From Affinirhizobium straminoryzae (GTDB taxonomy: Bacteria > Pseudomonadota > Alphaproteobacteria > Rhizobiales > Rhizobiaceae): DNA of 52,305 bases. Below are positions 17,348 through 25,978 of this stretch, piece by piece. Under the pieces are notes generated by a model. That model was not told the origin of the DNA and searched no databases. It saw only the letters and a list, made by a program, of their open reading frames with translations. Made by a program: the position numbers and the translations under genes. The stretch covers positions 1-52,305 of the forward strand of contig NZ_VJMG01000049.1 of the NCBI RefSeq assembly GCF_007004135.1, given 5' to 3'. How positions within the stretch are numbered: position 1 is the first letter of the stretch; every line of letters starts with the position of its first letter.

Positions 17348-18025
17348 TCAGTGCGCCGGCCGCTGGCTTGCTTCCAGGAACACCCGCACCTGGTCACGCG
17401 TGGATCGCTTGAAGTCCTCGAGGATATGCTTGGCCTCGTCTGCCGGCGTCTTCAGCGTCAATCGCACGATGCTCACCGTCAGATGGCACATCATGAAGGT
17501 GGTGCGGTAATACTGCTCGTGCAGGCTCTCATCGATGAACTGTTCGGTGGCCATGGCAAACATGCCGGCCAGCCGCCGGGTTTCGGTGAGGTCCATGTCG
17601 GCCAGCATCTTGTCCGCCTGGATGGCATTCACCAGATCCTGGATCTGCGGATTGCTGTGGACGTAGAGGCAATAGAGATCGATCAGCGCATCGGTGGCGC
17701 GGTAGAGGTCATCAGCGACCCGGATATCGGCCAGCCCCGCCTGCATGAATTGCGTGATATTGGCCACATACCGCTCATAGAGCATGGCGATGATGGCCGA
17801 CTTGTTCGGGAAATACTGGTAGACCGAGGCAATCGGACCGCCGGACAGAGCCGCAATTTCCTTCATCGTCACGGCATCGATGCCCTTCTGGCCGATGAGA
17901 TCCATCGCCACCTTCAGAATTTCATCGATACGCTCGCGACTGCGCTCCTGTTTGGGAATGCGCCGCAGCACCGGCCGGGTGGCAACCTTGTTGGCATCTG
18001 GCATTTCGAACCTCAAACCATCCAT
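17348..18025 (-). CDS. TetR-family transcriptional regulator
   Basis: 225 residues. A TetR_N helix-turn-helix occupies about residues 28-75 (RIDEILKVAMDLIGQKGIDAVTMKEIAALSGGPIASVYQYFPNKSAIIAMLYERY); the rest is the helical ligand/dimer domain. The ATG follows AGAAGGGGGAATACG. It is convergent with the flavin oxidoreductase pair and followed upstream by a long AT-rich gap, so its target is not obvious; the oxidoreductase operon is one candidate. Confidence 0.9.
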   Translation of the reverse strand: MDGLRFEMPDANKVATRPVLRRIPKQERSRERIDEILKVAMDLIGQKGIDAVTMKEIAALSGGPIASVYQYFPNKSAIIAMLYERYVANITQFMQAGLADIRVADDLYRATDALIDLYCLYVHSNPQIQDLVNAIQADKMLADMDLTETRRLAGMFAMATEQFIDESLHEQYYRTTFMMCHLTVSIVRLTLKTPADEAKHILEDFKRSTRDQVRVFLEASQRPAH

Positions 18026-18596
18026 CGTATTCCCCCTTCTGATGCGTGTCCCTTCCCCGGGCCACTCGGCGCCTCTGGCGCCCGCTTCTGTTCAGGGTTC
18101 CGGTGGAAAACCACACGGAACCTCTCCTCGCAAGACCGGACAGCCCCGCGCCGTCCCGCCATCTCCCTCGACCCTGGGGCCGCATCTCCCGCACCGTCAC
18201 CGGTGTGGGCCGCTCTCCGCGGCGGAGATCGGGTCCGAAGACCCCTCCCCGCCCGCCGGAGGCTTCCGTTTCCGCGCCAGATCGCACCAAAATGCGACAA
18301 GGCACAAAGCCGCATGCATCTTGAAGCGCCCGCCCGGCACCCCAAAATCCTGATTAATCGCCACACCTTTAGTAAAAAGTATGACTGTTGAGAGGCCCCT
18401 CGAGAGCCAAACAATCCGACTACAACTTTTCACTGATGAACTTGTACATAGTCTAGGTTATCCATCAGTCTTCAAGTCTGTCTAGCGCCCTTCTCAACTC
18501 CGGGCATAATTCTTAATACTTCATGATCTACATTAGTTCAACGAAAATTAGGCCAGGATATCGGCTTTATCCGCCTGCATTGTCATGGGTGAAAAT
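18026..18596. other. Long intergenic region with an AT-rich half
   Basis: 571 bp without a supported gene. The half next to the TetR gene (18030-18350) is GC-rich like its surroundings; from about 18360 to 18596 the base composition drops sharply to AT-rich. Within it ACTGATG (18432-18438) and CATCAGT (18463-18469) form a spaced dyad. No tRNA or convincing ORF; it could hold a small RNA or a decayed gene. Confidence 0.4.
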
Positions 18597-19625
18597 TTAT
18601 AGTGATCTGAATTTGGACAAAATGAAGGGCATCAGCACCGACAGAAACAGCAATCTGAGAATGTGGTGCGTACCAACATAGGCCGGATCCGCATGCATGA
18701 TCACGGCCATGGCGGCCATGGTCTCAAGACCGCCGGGAGCAAAGGCAATCAGGGCCGCCCCGAGCGGCACGCCAAGAAGCCGGGAAATGCCGCCAGCAAT
18801 GACCGCCGAGATGAACCCGACAAGTATTGTCACCGAAATACCTGCGGCAAAGGCATTGCGCAGGTCCTTCAGTCTGACGCCGGAGAAGCGGGTGCCGATC
18901 ATGCCGCCGAGCACGACATAGACCGGGACCTGCAGCCAGAGCGGAATGCTGCCATGCACGAAACCGCCGAGATGCGCGAGGATGGAGACACCCATGCCGC
19001 CGACGAGGAGCGCGGCCGGCACCTTGAGACGCAGCAGCAGCATGCCGAGAGCTGCGGCCAGCAGGCCCATGGCAGCAAGCGGCACAAGGCCGGTCGCCTC
19101 GGGCAGCGTCACCGTGCCGGTACCGGTCGCACCGGAAAACTCCACGATCACCGGCACGAAGAGCGTGAGCGCCAGAACCCGTACGCTCTGGATGATGCTG
19201 ATGCTGGCGAGGTCACCGCGCGTCTCCGCGGCAAGGCTGAGCACATAGCTCAGATGTCCCGGGCACGCAGCCAGGAGCGCCGTCAGCCGATCATAGCGGA
19301 AAAGGCGCTGCAGCATCAGCCAGGCGGACCACAGAAGGATGATGGACGTGACCAGCACCATCACGAAGCTGACGGGCCAGGCGCGCGCCGCCTGCACAAC
19401 CTCCGGCGTCACACTCGAGCCCATCGACAGGCCAACGACGAGAAAACACAGATTGCGCACCGGATGCGGGACGGCGACGGAGAGACCGGCCAGACTGCCA
19501 AACGTGACGAAAAGGGCAGGACCGATCAGGAAAGGCGCCGGCACGGACAGAAGGCTCATCACCGCCGCGCCGAGCGATCCAAGTGCAAGCGTCTGGCCGA
19601 AGGGAATAAGCGCGTTGAAATACAT
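18597..19625 (-). CDS. AbrB-family membrane protein (putative ammonia monooxygenase/PF05145)
   Basis: 342 residues, about ten TM helices in two similar halves, each with the Gly/Pro motif typical of the family (LSVPAPFLIGPALF at residues 26-39 and LKVPAALLVGGMGVSILAH in the second half, with PGHLSYVLSLAAE and PGGLETMAAMAVIM as the matching loops). Named AbrB or ammonia monooxygenase in databases, but the function is a presumed transporter. No Shine-Dalgarno is visible before the ATG, and a terminator hairpin lies only 24-48 bp upstream, which leaves little room for its own promoter. Confidence 0.85.
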   Translation of the reverse strand: MYFNALIPFGQTLALGSLGAAVMSLLSVPAPFLIGPALFVTFGSLAGLSVAVPHPVRNLCFLVVGLSMGSSVTPEVVQAARAWPVSFVMVLVTSIILLWSAWLMLQRLFRYDRLTALLAACPGHLSYVLSLAAETRGDLASISIIQSVRVLALTLFVPVIVEFSGATGTGTVTLPEATGLVPLAAMGLLAAALGMLLLRLKVPAALLVGGMGVSILAHLGGFVHGSIPLWLQVPVYVVLGGMIGTRFSGVRLKDLRNAFAAGISVTILVGFISAVIAGGISRLLGVPLGAALIAFAPGGLETMAAMAVIMHADPAYVGTHHILRLLFLSVLMPFILSKFRSL

Positions 19626-19648
19626 TGAATAAAAGCAATAATGACAAG

Positions 19649-19673
19649 AAAACCGCGCCGTTATCAGGCGCGG
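19649..19673 (-). terminator. Rho-independent terminator of rirA
   Basis: On the minus strand CCGCGCC, seven-base loop, GGCGCGG, then TTTTCTT. It lies 90 bp after the rirA stop and 24 bp before the AbrB-family start. Confidence 0.75.
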
Positions 19674-19763
19674 CAGTTCCCTAGAGACGACGGTATCCGG
19701 CGCACCGGACTGGTATTCTTACGATGTCGCCCCTGCGGGAGGCAGGCGCGGCCGGTATACGCT

Positions 19764-20231
19764 TCAGGCTGCCGGTGCGGCCACCGGCTTGGCGGGCACA
19801 TCCAGGCCGAGCAGAAAGTTGATCTGCGGCCGCGCCTTGACGAGATCATCGATCGTATACTCCGCCAGCACATCGAAAAAGGCGCCGAGAGCCTTGCGCA
19901 GAGCCGAGTTGAGGCCACAGCTATCCACCAGGGGACATTCCACCGCGCCATCCTCGAAACATTCCGCCATGGCAAAGCTGTCTTCGGTCACCTTGACGAC
20001 GTCGAACAGGGTAATCTTGTCGGCGGCTCGCCCCAGACGGATGCCGCCATTGCGGCCGCGCAGGGTTTCGACCAGTCCAGCCCTGGTCAGCGGCTGCAGG
20101 ATCTTGAAAAGGAAGAGTTCGGAGACGCCGTAGGCCCTGGCAATCTCGGGGATCCGGCTGAGGTGACCATCATTGGCAGCGCAGTACATCAGCATGCGCA
20201 CCGCGTAATTGGTCTGTTTCGTCAAACGCAT
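19764..20231 (-). CDS. rirA: Rrf2-family iron-responsive regulator RirA
   Basis: 155 residues. The start MRLTKQTNYAVRMLMYCA, the winged helix-turn-helix (ARAYGVSELFLFKILQPL) and the [Fe-S]-binding cysteines Cys91, Cys99 and Cys105 (AECFEDGAVECPLVDSC) match RirA, the rhizobial global repressor of iron uptake under iron sufficiency. It binds iron-responsive operators (IRO, TGA-N9-TCA). It is divergent from an Fe(3+)-binding protein gene whose promoter has such a box, and it ends at a clear terminator. The C-terminal tail is shorter and Pro/Ala-rich compared with the Rhizobium leguminosarum protein as I remember it. Confidence 0.96.
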   Translation of the reverse strand: MRLTKQTNYAVRMLMYCAANDGHLSRIPEIARAYGVSELFLFKILQPLTRAGLVETLRGRNGGIRLGRAADKITLFDVVKVTEDSFAMAECFEDGAVECPLVDSCGLNSALRKALGAFFDVLAEYTIDDLVKARPQINFLLGLDVPAKPVAAPAA

Positions 20232-20362
20232 GCCATTCTCCCTGCTTCAAGCCTAAGCGTTATATAAGCCCTCTGCCACTTTTGAACAATTCCAAATATG
20301 CATATTTTTCTCACCTTATCGTCTTTTCACATTCCTGTGAATTGACCCTGCAGATTAAATCA

Positions 20363-20377
20363 TGAATTCGGATTTCA
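20363..20377 (+). promoter_or_regulatory. IRO-like RirA operator
   Basis: TGA, nine bases, TCA, in the AT-rich gap between rirA and the Fe(3+)-binding protein gene, 30 bp before the latter's start. This is the core pattern of the rhizobial iron-responsive operator; chance occurrence cannot be excluded for so short a pattern. Confidence 0.5.
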
Positions 20378-20406
20378 AGATAATCCGAAAAATGGGAGGT
20401 TTATGG

Positions 20407-21447
20407 ATGAAACCCTATCTCGCCGCTTCTGTTGCCGCTTTCACAATGTTGATGGCCGGTGTTTCCGGCGCTGATGCCGCCGGCGAAGTGAACATCTATT
20501 CCTATCGCCAGCCGGAACTCATCCAGCCCCTTCTCGACGCCTTCACCAAGGAAACGGGCATCGACACCAACGTGCTGTTCCTCGACAAGGGGCTGGTGGA
20601 GCGAATCAAGGCCGAAGGCGCCAATTCACCGGCCGATATCATCCTGACGGTGGATATTGCCCGCCTGATGGAGGCCAAGGAAGGCGGCGTCGTGCAGCCG
20701 GTGACCGGCAATGCGACGATCAACAAGGACATTCCGTCCTCCTACCGCGATCCCGATGGCGACTGGTTCGGCCTCACGACCCGCGGTCGCGTGGTCTATG
20801 CCTCCAAGGATCGCGTCGCGCAGAACGACATCACCTATGAGGAACTGGCCGATCCGAAGTGGAAGGGCAAGATCTGCCTCCGTGACGGCCAGCATGCCTA
20901 TAATGTCGCGCTGTTTGCCTCGATGGTCGCCCATCATGGCGCAGACTATACGGAAAAGTGGCTGACGGGCCTGAAGAACAATCTGGCCCGCAAGCCCGAC
21001 GGCAACGACCGCAGCCAGGCCAAGTCCATCATGGCCGGTGAATGCGACATCGCGCTTGGCAACACCTATTATGTCGGCCTGATGATGACCAACGATCAGG
21101 CACCGGAAGAGAAGGAATGGGCGAAGTCCATCAAGGTTCTCTTCCCGAACGCTGCCGATCGCGGCACGCATGTCAACATTTCCGGCATGGCGCTGGCCAG
21201 GAATGCGCCGAACAAGGAGAACGCGCTGAAGCTGATGGAATTCCTGGCTTCCGGCGAAGCACAGAAGATCTATGCCGAACAGGTCTTCGAATATCCGGTG
21301 ATGCCAGGCGCCGAACCCTCGGCGATTGTCAAATCCTTCGGCCCGATCAAGCCGGACACGCTGCCGCTGATCGACATCGCCAAGAACCGCAAGACCGCCT
21401 CCGAACTGGTGGACAAGGTCGGCTTCAATGAAGGCCCCTCGAAGTAA
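20407..21447 (+). CDS. fbpA: Fe(3+) ABC transporter periplasmic binding protein
   Basis: 346 residues. A signal peptide (LAASVAAFTMLMAGVSGADAAG) precedes a ferric-binding protein of the FbpA/FutA type: EVNIYSYRQPELIQPLL at the mature N-terminus, tyrosines in GNTYYVGLMM (the YY iron-ligand motif), and HVNISGMALARNAPNKENALKLMEFL near the end. It captures Fe(3+) in the periplasm. The ATG at 20407 follows GGGAGG with good spacing; upstream in-frame ATGs (20362, 20392) lie in the operator or lack a site. No permease or ATPase follows; the likely partner permease is at 30.8 kb. The gene ends at a strong terminator. Confidence 0.92.
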   Translation: MKPYLAASVAAFTMLMAGVSGADAAGEVNIYSYRQPELIQPLLDAFTKETGIDTNVLFLDKGLVERIKAEGANSPADIILTVDIARLMEAKEGGVVQPVTGNATINKDIPSSYRDPDGDWFGLTTRGRVVYASKDRVAQNDITYEELADPKWKGKICLRDGQHAYNVALFASMVAHHGADYTEKWLTGLKNNLARKPDGNDRSQAKSIMAGECDIALGNTYYVGLMMTNDQAPEEKEWAKSIKVLFPNAADRGTHVNISGMALARNAPNKENALKLMEFLASGEAQKIYAEQVFEYPVMPGAEPSAIVKSFGPIKPDTLPLIDIAKNRKTASELVDKVGFNEGPSK

Positions 21448-21480
21448 GCCAAGTGCGTCAGCAGCATGAGATAAAAACGG

Positions 21481-21507
21481 AAAGGCCGGGCGCAAGACCC
21501 GGCCTTT
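21481..21507. terminator. Bidirectional terminator between fbpA and mmsA
   Basis: AAAGGCCGGG (21481-21490) and CCCGGCCTTT (21498-21507), ten perfect pairs with a seven-base loop and A/T ends on both strands, between two convergent genes. Confidence 0.8.
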
Positions 21508-21532
21508 CGCATAGGTGTCGAGAGAACAGTGC

Positions 21533-23029
21533 TTACTTCATCGTCGGCATGACGAATTCGGCACCGTCCTTGATGCCGGACGGCCAGCGCGAGGTGACCG
21601 TCTTGGTGCGGGTCCAGAACTTGATGGAATCCGTGCCGTGCTGGTTGAGGTCGCCGAAGGACGAAGCCTTCCAGCCGCCGAACGAGTGATAGGCAAGCGG
21701 AACCGGGATCGGAACGTTGACGCCCACCATGCCGATATTGATGCGGCTGGCGAAATCGCGGGCGGCATCGCCGTCACGGGTGTAGATCGCAACGCCATTG
21801 CCATATTCGTGCTTCATCGGCAGCGCGAGGGCTTCCTCGTAGTTTTTGGCGCGGACGACCGAGAGGACGGGGCCGAAGATTTCCGTCTTGTAGATGTCCA
21901 TGTCCGGCGTCACGTTGTCGAACAGGCAGCCGCCGACGAAATAGCCGTTCTCGTAGCCCTGCAGCTTGAAATCGCGGCCATCGACCACGAGCTTGGCCCC
22001 GGCTTCAACGCCGCTGTCAATCAGGCCGAGAATGCGATCGCGCGCTTCCTTGGTGACGACAGGGCCCATATCGGCCTTCTCGTCGGTATAGGGGCCGATG
22101 CGCAGGCTTTCCACCATCGGGGTGAGCTTTTCGATCAGGCGGTTGGCGGTTTCCTCGCCGACCGGGACGGCAACGGAGATCGCCATGCAGCGCTCGCCGG
22201 CCGAACCGTAGCCGGCGCCCATCAGCGCGTTGGCGGCCTGGTCGAGATCAGCATCCGGCATGATGATCATGTGGTTCTTGGCGCCACCGAAGCACTGGGC
22301 GCGCTTGCCGTTCATGGCGGCCGTGCCATAGACGTAGCGGGCGATCGGGGTCGAGCCGACGAAGGAGATCGCACCGATATCCTGATGCGTCAGCAGGCCG
22401 TCGACAGCCGACTTGTCGCCGTTGACGACGTTGAGGATGCCGGCCGGAAGGCCTGCCTCGATCATCAGTTCGGCAAGACGGATCGGAACGGACGGATCGC
22501 GCTCGGACGGCTTCAGGATGAAGGCATTGCCGCAGGCGATCGCCGGCGCAAACATCCACATCGGGATCATCGCCGGGAAGTTGAAGGGCGTAATGCCCGC
22601 GCCGATGCCGACCGGCTGGCGGATCGAATACATGTCGATGTTCGGGCCGGCGCCTTCGGTGAACTCGCTCTTCGACAGATGCGGGATGCCGATCACGAAT
22701 TCGCAGACTTCGAGACCGCGCACGATGTCGCCCTTGGCATCCTCGATGGTCTTGCCATGCTCGCGCGACAGGATCTGCGCCAGTTCGTCCATGTTCTTGT
22801 TAAGCAGCTCGACGAACTTGATGAACACGCGGGCGCGACGCTGCGGGTTGGTGGCCGCCCACTTCGGCTGGGCAGCCTTGGCGCTCTCGACGGCAGCGTT
22901 GAGTTCGGCGGCGCTGGCCAGCGAAACCTCGCCCTGCACTTCGCCGGTGGCCGGGTTGAAGATGGACTGGCTGCGGCCGGACGTGCCGGGCACGTGCTTG
23001 CCATCGATGAAATGACCGATCTGGTACAT
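21533..23029 (-). CDS. mmsA: CoA-acylating methylmalonate-semialdehyde dehydrogenase
   Basis: 498 residues. It oxidises methylmalonate or malonate semialdehyde with CoA and NAD+ to propionyl- or acetyl-CoA in valine, beta-alanine and inositol catabolism. Features: ITPFNFPAMIPMWMF, SFVGSTPIA, catalytic Cys281 in GSAGERCMA, and GGAKNH where other aldehyde dehydrogenases have the general-base Glu, the hallmark of this subfamily (IolA/MmsA). The ATG follows GGAGGACACCC; 28 further in-frame codons upstream are not used. Divergent from a LysR gene that may control it. Confidence 0.95.
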   Translation of the reverse strand: MYQIGHFIDGKHVPGTSGRSQSIFNPATGEVQGEVSLASAAELNAAVESAKAAQPKWAATNPQRRARVFIKFVELLNKNMDELAQILSREHGKTIEDAKGDIVRGLEVCEFVIGIPHLSKSEFTEGAGPNIDMYSIRQPVGIGAGITPFNFPAMIPMWMFAPAIACGNAFILKPSERDPSVPIRLAELMIEAGLPAGILNVVNGDKSAVDGLLTHQDIGAISFVGSTPIARYVYGTAAMNGKRAQCFGGAKNHMIIMPDADLDQAANALMGAGYGSAGERCMAISVAVPVGEETANRLIEKLTPMVESLRIGPYTDEKADMGPVVTKEARDRILGLIDSGVEAGAKLVVDGRDFKLQGYENGYFVGGCLFDNVTPDMDIYKTEIFGPVLSVVRAKNYEEALALPMKHEYGNGVAIYTRDGDAARDFASRINIGMVGVNVPIPVPLAYHSFGGWKASSFGDLNQHGTDSIKFWTRTKTVTSRWPSGIKDGAEFVMPTMK

Positions 23030-23073
23030 GGGTGTCCTCCAGGTTTTGTGTGGCCGTAGTATGCGCTTTAATT

Positions 23074-23112
23074 TGCACAAGACAACGCGATGATTTACGC
23101 ATCCGTTGTGCA
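23074..23112. promoter_or_regulatory. Spaced dyad in the mmsA-LysR divergent promoter
   Basis: TGCACAA (23074-23080) and its exact inverse TTGTGCA (23106-23112), 25 bases apart, within the 264-bp gap between mmsA and the divergent LysR gene. A plausible binding site for the LysR protein; only inferred. Confidence 0.4.
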
Positions 23113-23293
23113 TGAATTGATGTCCATTGACGGATTGATGTTGCCGTCAGGCCCTGCGGTCGTAGAGTTTCCCGGCGCAGGGACATCGGCCGAGGGAAGT
23201 CCCGGAGGGAGCGCCATGCCCATGTCGTCGCATGACAACCGCCATGACGGGAAACGGGGTAGAGGACAAGAGGGACAGGGCGGAGAATAGCGG

Positions 23294-24175
23294 ATGGACT
23301 GGGACAATGTGCGCATCTTCCTCGCCGTCGCGCGCGAGGGACAGTTGCTGGCGGCTTCGCGGCGCCTGGGCTTGAACCATGCGACGCTTGGCCGGCGGAT
23401 CAATGCGCTGGAAGATAGCTTGCGCACCCGGCTCTTGATCCGCAAGCCGAACGGCTGCGAGCTGACGGCGGAGGGACATGCCTTTCTGGAATCGGCAGAA
23501 CGCATCGAGGCGGAAATGCTGGCGGCGCAGGCACGTACCGGCCAGGTGAACGCGCCAATCGAAGGCACGGTGCGGATCGGGGCGCCGGACGGTTTTGGCG
23601 TGTCGTTCCTCGCGCCACGGCTTGGCCAGTTGACGCAGCGGCATCCGAACCTGCGCATCCAGCTGGTGCCGGTACCGCGCGCCTTCTCGCTCTCGCAGCG
23701 CGAGGCCGATATCGCGATCACCGTGGAGCGGCCCGCGCAGGGGCGCCTCGTCTGCTCGAAACTCACCGATTACACGCTCGGCCTCTATGCCTCGCGCGAT
23801 TATCTTGCCCGCAACGGCGAGCCAGCCACGCTGGAGCAACTGAGACTGCATCCCCGCATCGGCTATGTGGAGGACCTGATCTTCTCGCCGCAGCTGAACT
23901 TTACCGGAGAGGTGATGCGCGACTGGGATGCGAGCTTCGAGATTTCCAGCGCCATCGGCCAGACGGAAGCGGTGCGCACCGGCGCCGGCATCGGCATCCT
24001 GCATGATTACATCGCCCGCCGCGTGCCGGAACTTGCCCGCGTGCTGCCCGACATCACCATCCGCCGCGCCTACTGGACGAGCTATCACGAGAGCCTGCGC
24101 GACCTGATGCGCATCCGCGCGGTCGTCTCCTTCCTGCAGGAAGCGGTCGGCGAGGCGCGCTCCATATTCACCTGA
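23294..24175 (+). CDS. LysR-family transcriptional regulator
   Basis: 293 residues. The N-terminal winged helix (WDNVRIFLAVAREGQLLAASRRLGLNHATLGRRINALEDSL) is clear, followed by a LysR substrate-binding domain starting near VRIGAPDGFGVSFLAPRL. The ATG follows GGAG with eight-base spacing. It is divergent from mmsA, so local control of that gene is likely but not shown. The effector domain gives no hint of ligand. Confidence 0.92.
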   Translation: MDWDNVRIFLAVAREGQLLAASRRLGLNHATLGRRINALEDSLRTRLLIRKPNGCELTAEGHAFLESAERIEAEMLAAQARTGQVNAPIEGTVRIGAPDGFGVSFLAPRLGQLTQRHPNLRIQLVPVPRAFSLSQREADIAITVERPAQGRLVCSKLTDYTLGLYASRDYLARNGEPATLEQLRLHPRIGYVEDLIFSPQLNFTGEVMRDWDASFEISSAIGQTEAVRTGAGIGILHDYIARRVPELARVLPDITIRRAYWTSYHESLRDLMRIRAVVSFLQEAVGEARSIFT

Positions 24176-24211
24176 GAAGGCAGACGGCCGGGCATGGTGC
24201 GGGCGGAAGGC

Positions 24212-25726
24212 TCACCCCTTCAGCGCTGCCTCCACAAGGACCTCGACCGGCTCATCGGCTTTCAGATGCCGCCAGTCCGTTACCTGCGGCAGCCGGTCCA
24301 GTTGCCGGGCCAGCACGTCGACGGTGGCATCCGAGGGGCCGGGCGCCCGCTCGCGCACCCGCCGGTGCAGCGTCGCCGTATCCGCGGCCAGCCAGATGCC
24401 GGTGAAGCGCGCCTGCGCGGCATGGGCGGCGTCTGCCATGCGCGCACGATTTTCCGGCTTGTCGAACACGGCATCGGCAACCACGCAGGCGCCCGCCGAG
24501 AGCAGCACGCCCGCCCGCAGCGCAATCTCGCGATAGACCTCCTGCGACACGTCCGGCGCATAGGCCGCCTGCGGCAGGCGGGTTTCGGCCGGCACATCGA
24601 ACAGGGATTTGCGGATGCGGTCGCTTTCCAGAAGGCGGGCCCCGGGGGGCACGCCAAGGCGCGGCGCCAGACGGTCCGCTACCGTCGTCTTGCCGGAACC
24701 GCTCAGGCCGCCGATCGCGACCAGCCGCGGCGGCTCGGTGGCCAGCAGGGCATCCGCCAATGCGAAATAGGAGCGTGCCTCGCGCACCAGCGCCTCGGAC
24801 GGCCCCCAGCTTTCCGCCACCTGGGTGGCCGTGACATGCGCCCTGACCGCCGCACGGATCGCCATCAGGAAGGGCAGAAGCACGACGCCGTCATCCTCTT
24901 CCGCATCGTCCAGATAGCGGTTCATCGTCAGGTTGGCGAGATCGGCAAAACCGCGATGCCAGAGATCCATCAGCAGGAAGGCGAGATCATAGAGAACGTC
25001 GGTCGTTGCCAGTTCGGCATTGAATTCGATGCAATCGAACAGCCGCGGCTCGTCCTCGAGCAGGCAGATGTTGCGCAGGTGCAGATCGCCATGGCAACGC
25101 CGCACCTTGCCCGCCGCCGCCCGCCGGTCGAGGCGGTCGGCATGGCGCAGAAGATGAGAGCGGAAACGGGCCGAGAGACGTTCGACTTCATCGGCGGAAA
25201 ACACCCGGCTGGTGGCAAAGCCCGCCTCGTTGATCGACAGCACATCGCCGATCCGCCGGGTACCGGCCACGTCGCCGGATACGGGCGCCGTGCGGTGGAC
25301 GCGGGCAATCATCCGCGCCGTCTGCGTCATCAACGCCGGCGTCAGCCGCCCAGCCACCGCCATGCGGTCAAACAGGCGGTCCTGATCGAAGCGGGCCATC
25401 TCGATCAGCGCATCGACGAGCCGCCCCTCCCCGCCAAGCCGCAGAGCGCCCGCCTCGTCGCGGGTGACGCGATGCACGCCACGATAAAGGCCGGGCGCCG
25501 TCAGACTGTTCAGCGCCACCTCCGCCTCGCAGGCCAAAAGCCGAAAGTCGGGGGTGGAGAAGTCGAGATAGGGCAGCTTCACCGCCCGCTTGAGCTTGAA
25601 GGCGCTTTTGCCGGCCAGCGCGATCAGAGAGATATGCGTCTCGATCAGCGTGACGGGTTCGGCGCCCTCGAACGGACCGCCCTCGGACAGGAAGGCCCGG
25701 ATCTCCTGCTGGTCATCCACGATCAT
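24212..25726 (-). CDS. APH-like kinase domain fused to AAA/P-loop kinase domain
   Basis: 504 residues in two modules. Residues 1 to about 320 resemble aminoglycoside phosphotransferase/choline-kinase folds: KSAFKLKRAVKLPYLDFST near the start and the catalytic RRCHGDLHLRNICLLEDEPRLFDCIEF (Brenner motif HGDLHLRN and the DFG-like DCIEF). Residues about 330-504 are a P-loop kinase with Walker A GGLSGSGKTTVADRLA and a nucleotide-kinase-like lid (RRVRERAPGPSDA). This is a known fusion family in proteobacteria (DUF/COG2187+COG0645) of unknown substrate. The ATG at 25726 follows GAGGG; the frame extends further without support. Confidence 0.88.
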   Translation of the reverse strand: MIVDDQQEIRAFLSEGGPFEGAEPVTLIETHISLIALAGKSAFKLKRAVKLPYLDFSTPDFRLLACEAEVALNSLTAPGLYRGVHRVTRDEAGALRLGGEGRLVDALIEMARFDQDRLFDRMAVAGRLTPALMTQTARMIARVHRTAPVSGDVAGTRRIGDVLSINEAGFATSRVFSADEVERLSARFRSHLLRHADRLDRRAAAGKVRRCHGDLHLRNICLLEDEPRLFDCIEFNAELATTDVLYDLAFLLMDLWHRGFADLANLTMNRYLDDAEEDDGVVLLPFLMAIRAAVRAHVTATQVAESWGPSEALVREARSYFALADALLATEPPRLVAIGGLSGSGKTTVADRLAPRLGVPPGARLLESDRIRKSLFDVPAETRLPQAAYAPDVSQEVYREIALRAGVLLSAGACVVADAVFDKPENRARMADAAHAAQARFTGIWLAADTATLHRRVRERAPGPSDATVDVLARQLDRLPQVTDWRHLKADEPVEVLVEAALKG

Positions 25727-25978
25727 GCTGGCTGGCCCTCCTTGTCGCCCCGTTTCCCATTGTCGGCAACGGTCCCCTGACCACACGCCCGCGCAACAGC
25801 CACTGCCCGACAACGGTGATGAACCGCACAGGTTGCAGAGCAGAACAGCGGGATCAGGCTAGAAGCGAGCGGGCACCCTGCGCCTTGACATGCCGCAAGT
25901 GAAAAACAAAACAGCACATACACGCAGAGGCTGCGCAATGACAAAAGCAAGGTTTCGAGGGATCATGGGGAGAAGAAG

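Noticed and set aside
24194..25780. 528-codon frame opposite the two-kinase fusion
   Set aside because: Antisense shadow, Arg/His-rich, no motif.
25723..25950. Lipoprotein-like 75-residue frame with an LAAC lipobox
   Set aside because: Only a TTG start without Shine-Dalgarno; the C-terminal half overlaps the 5' end of the kinase gene and is Arg/Cys-rich.
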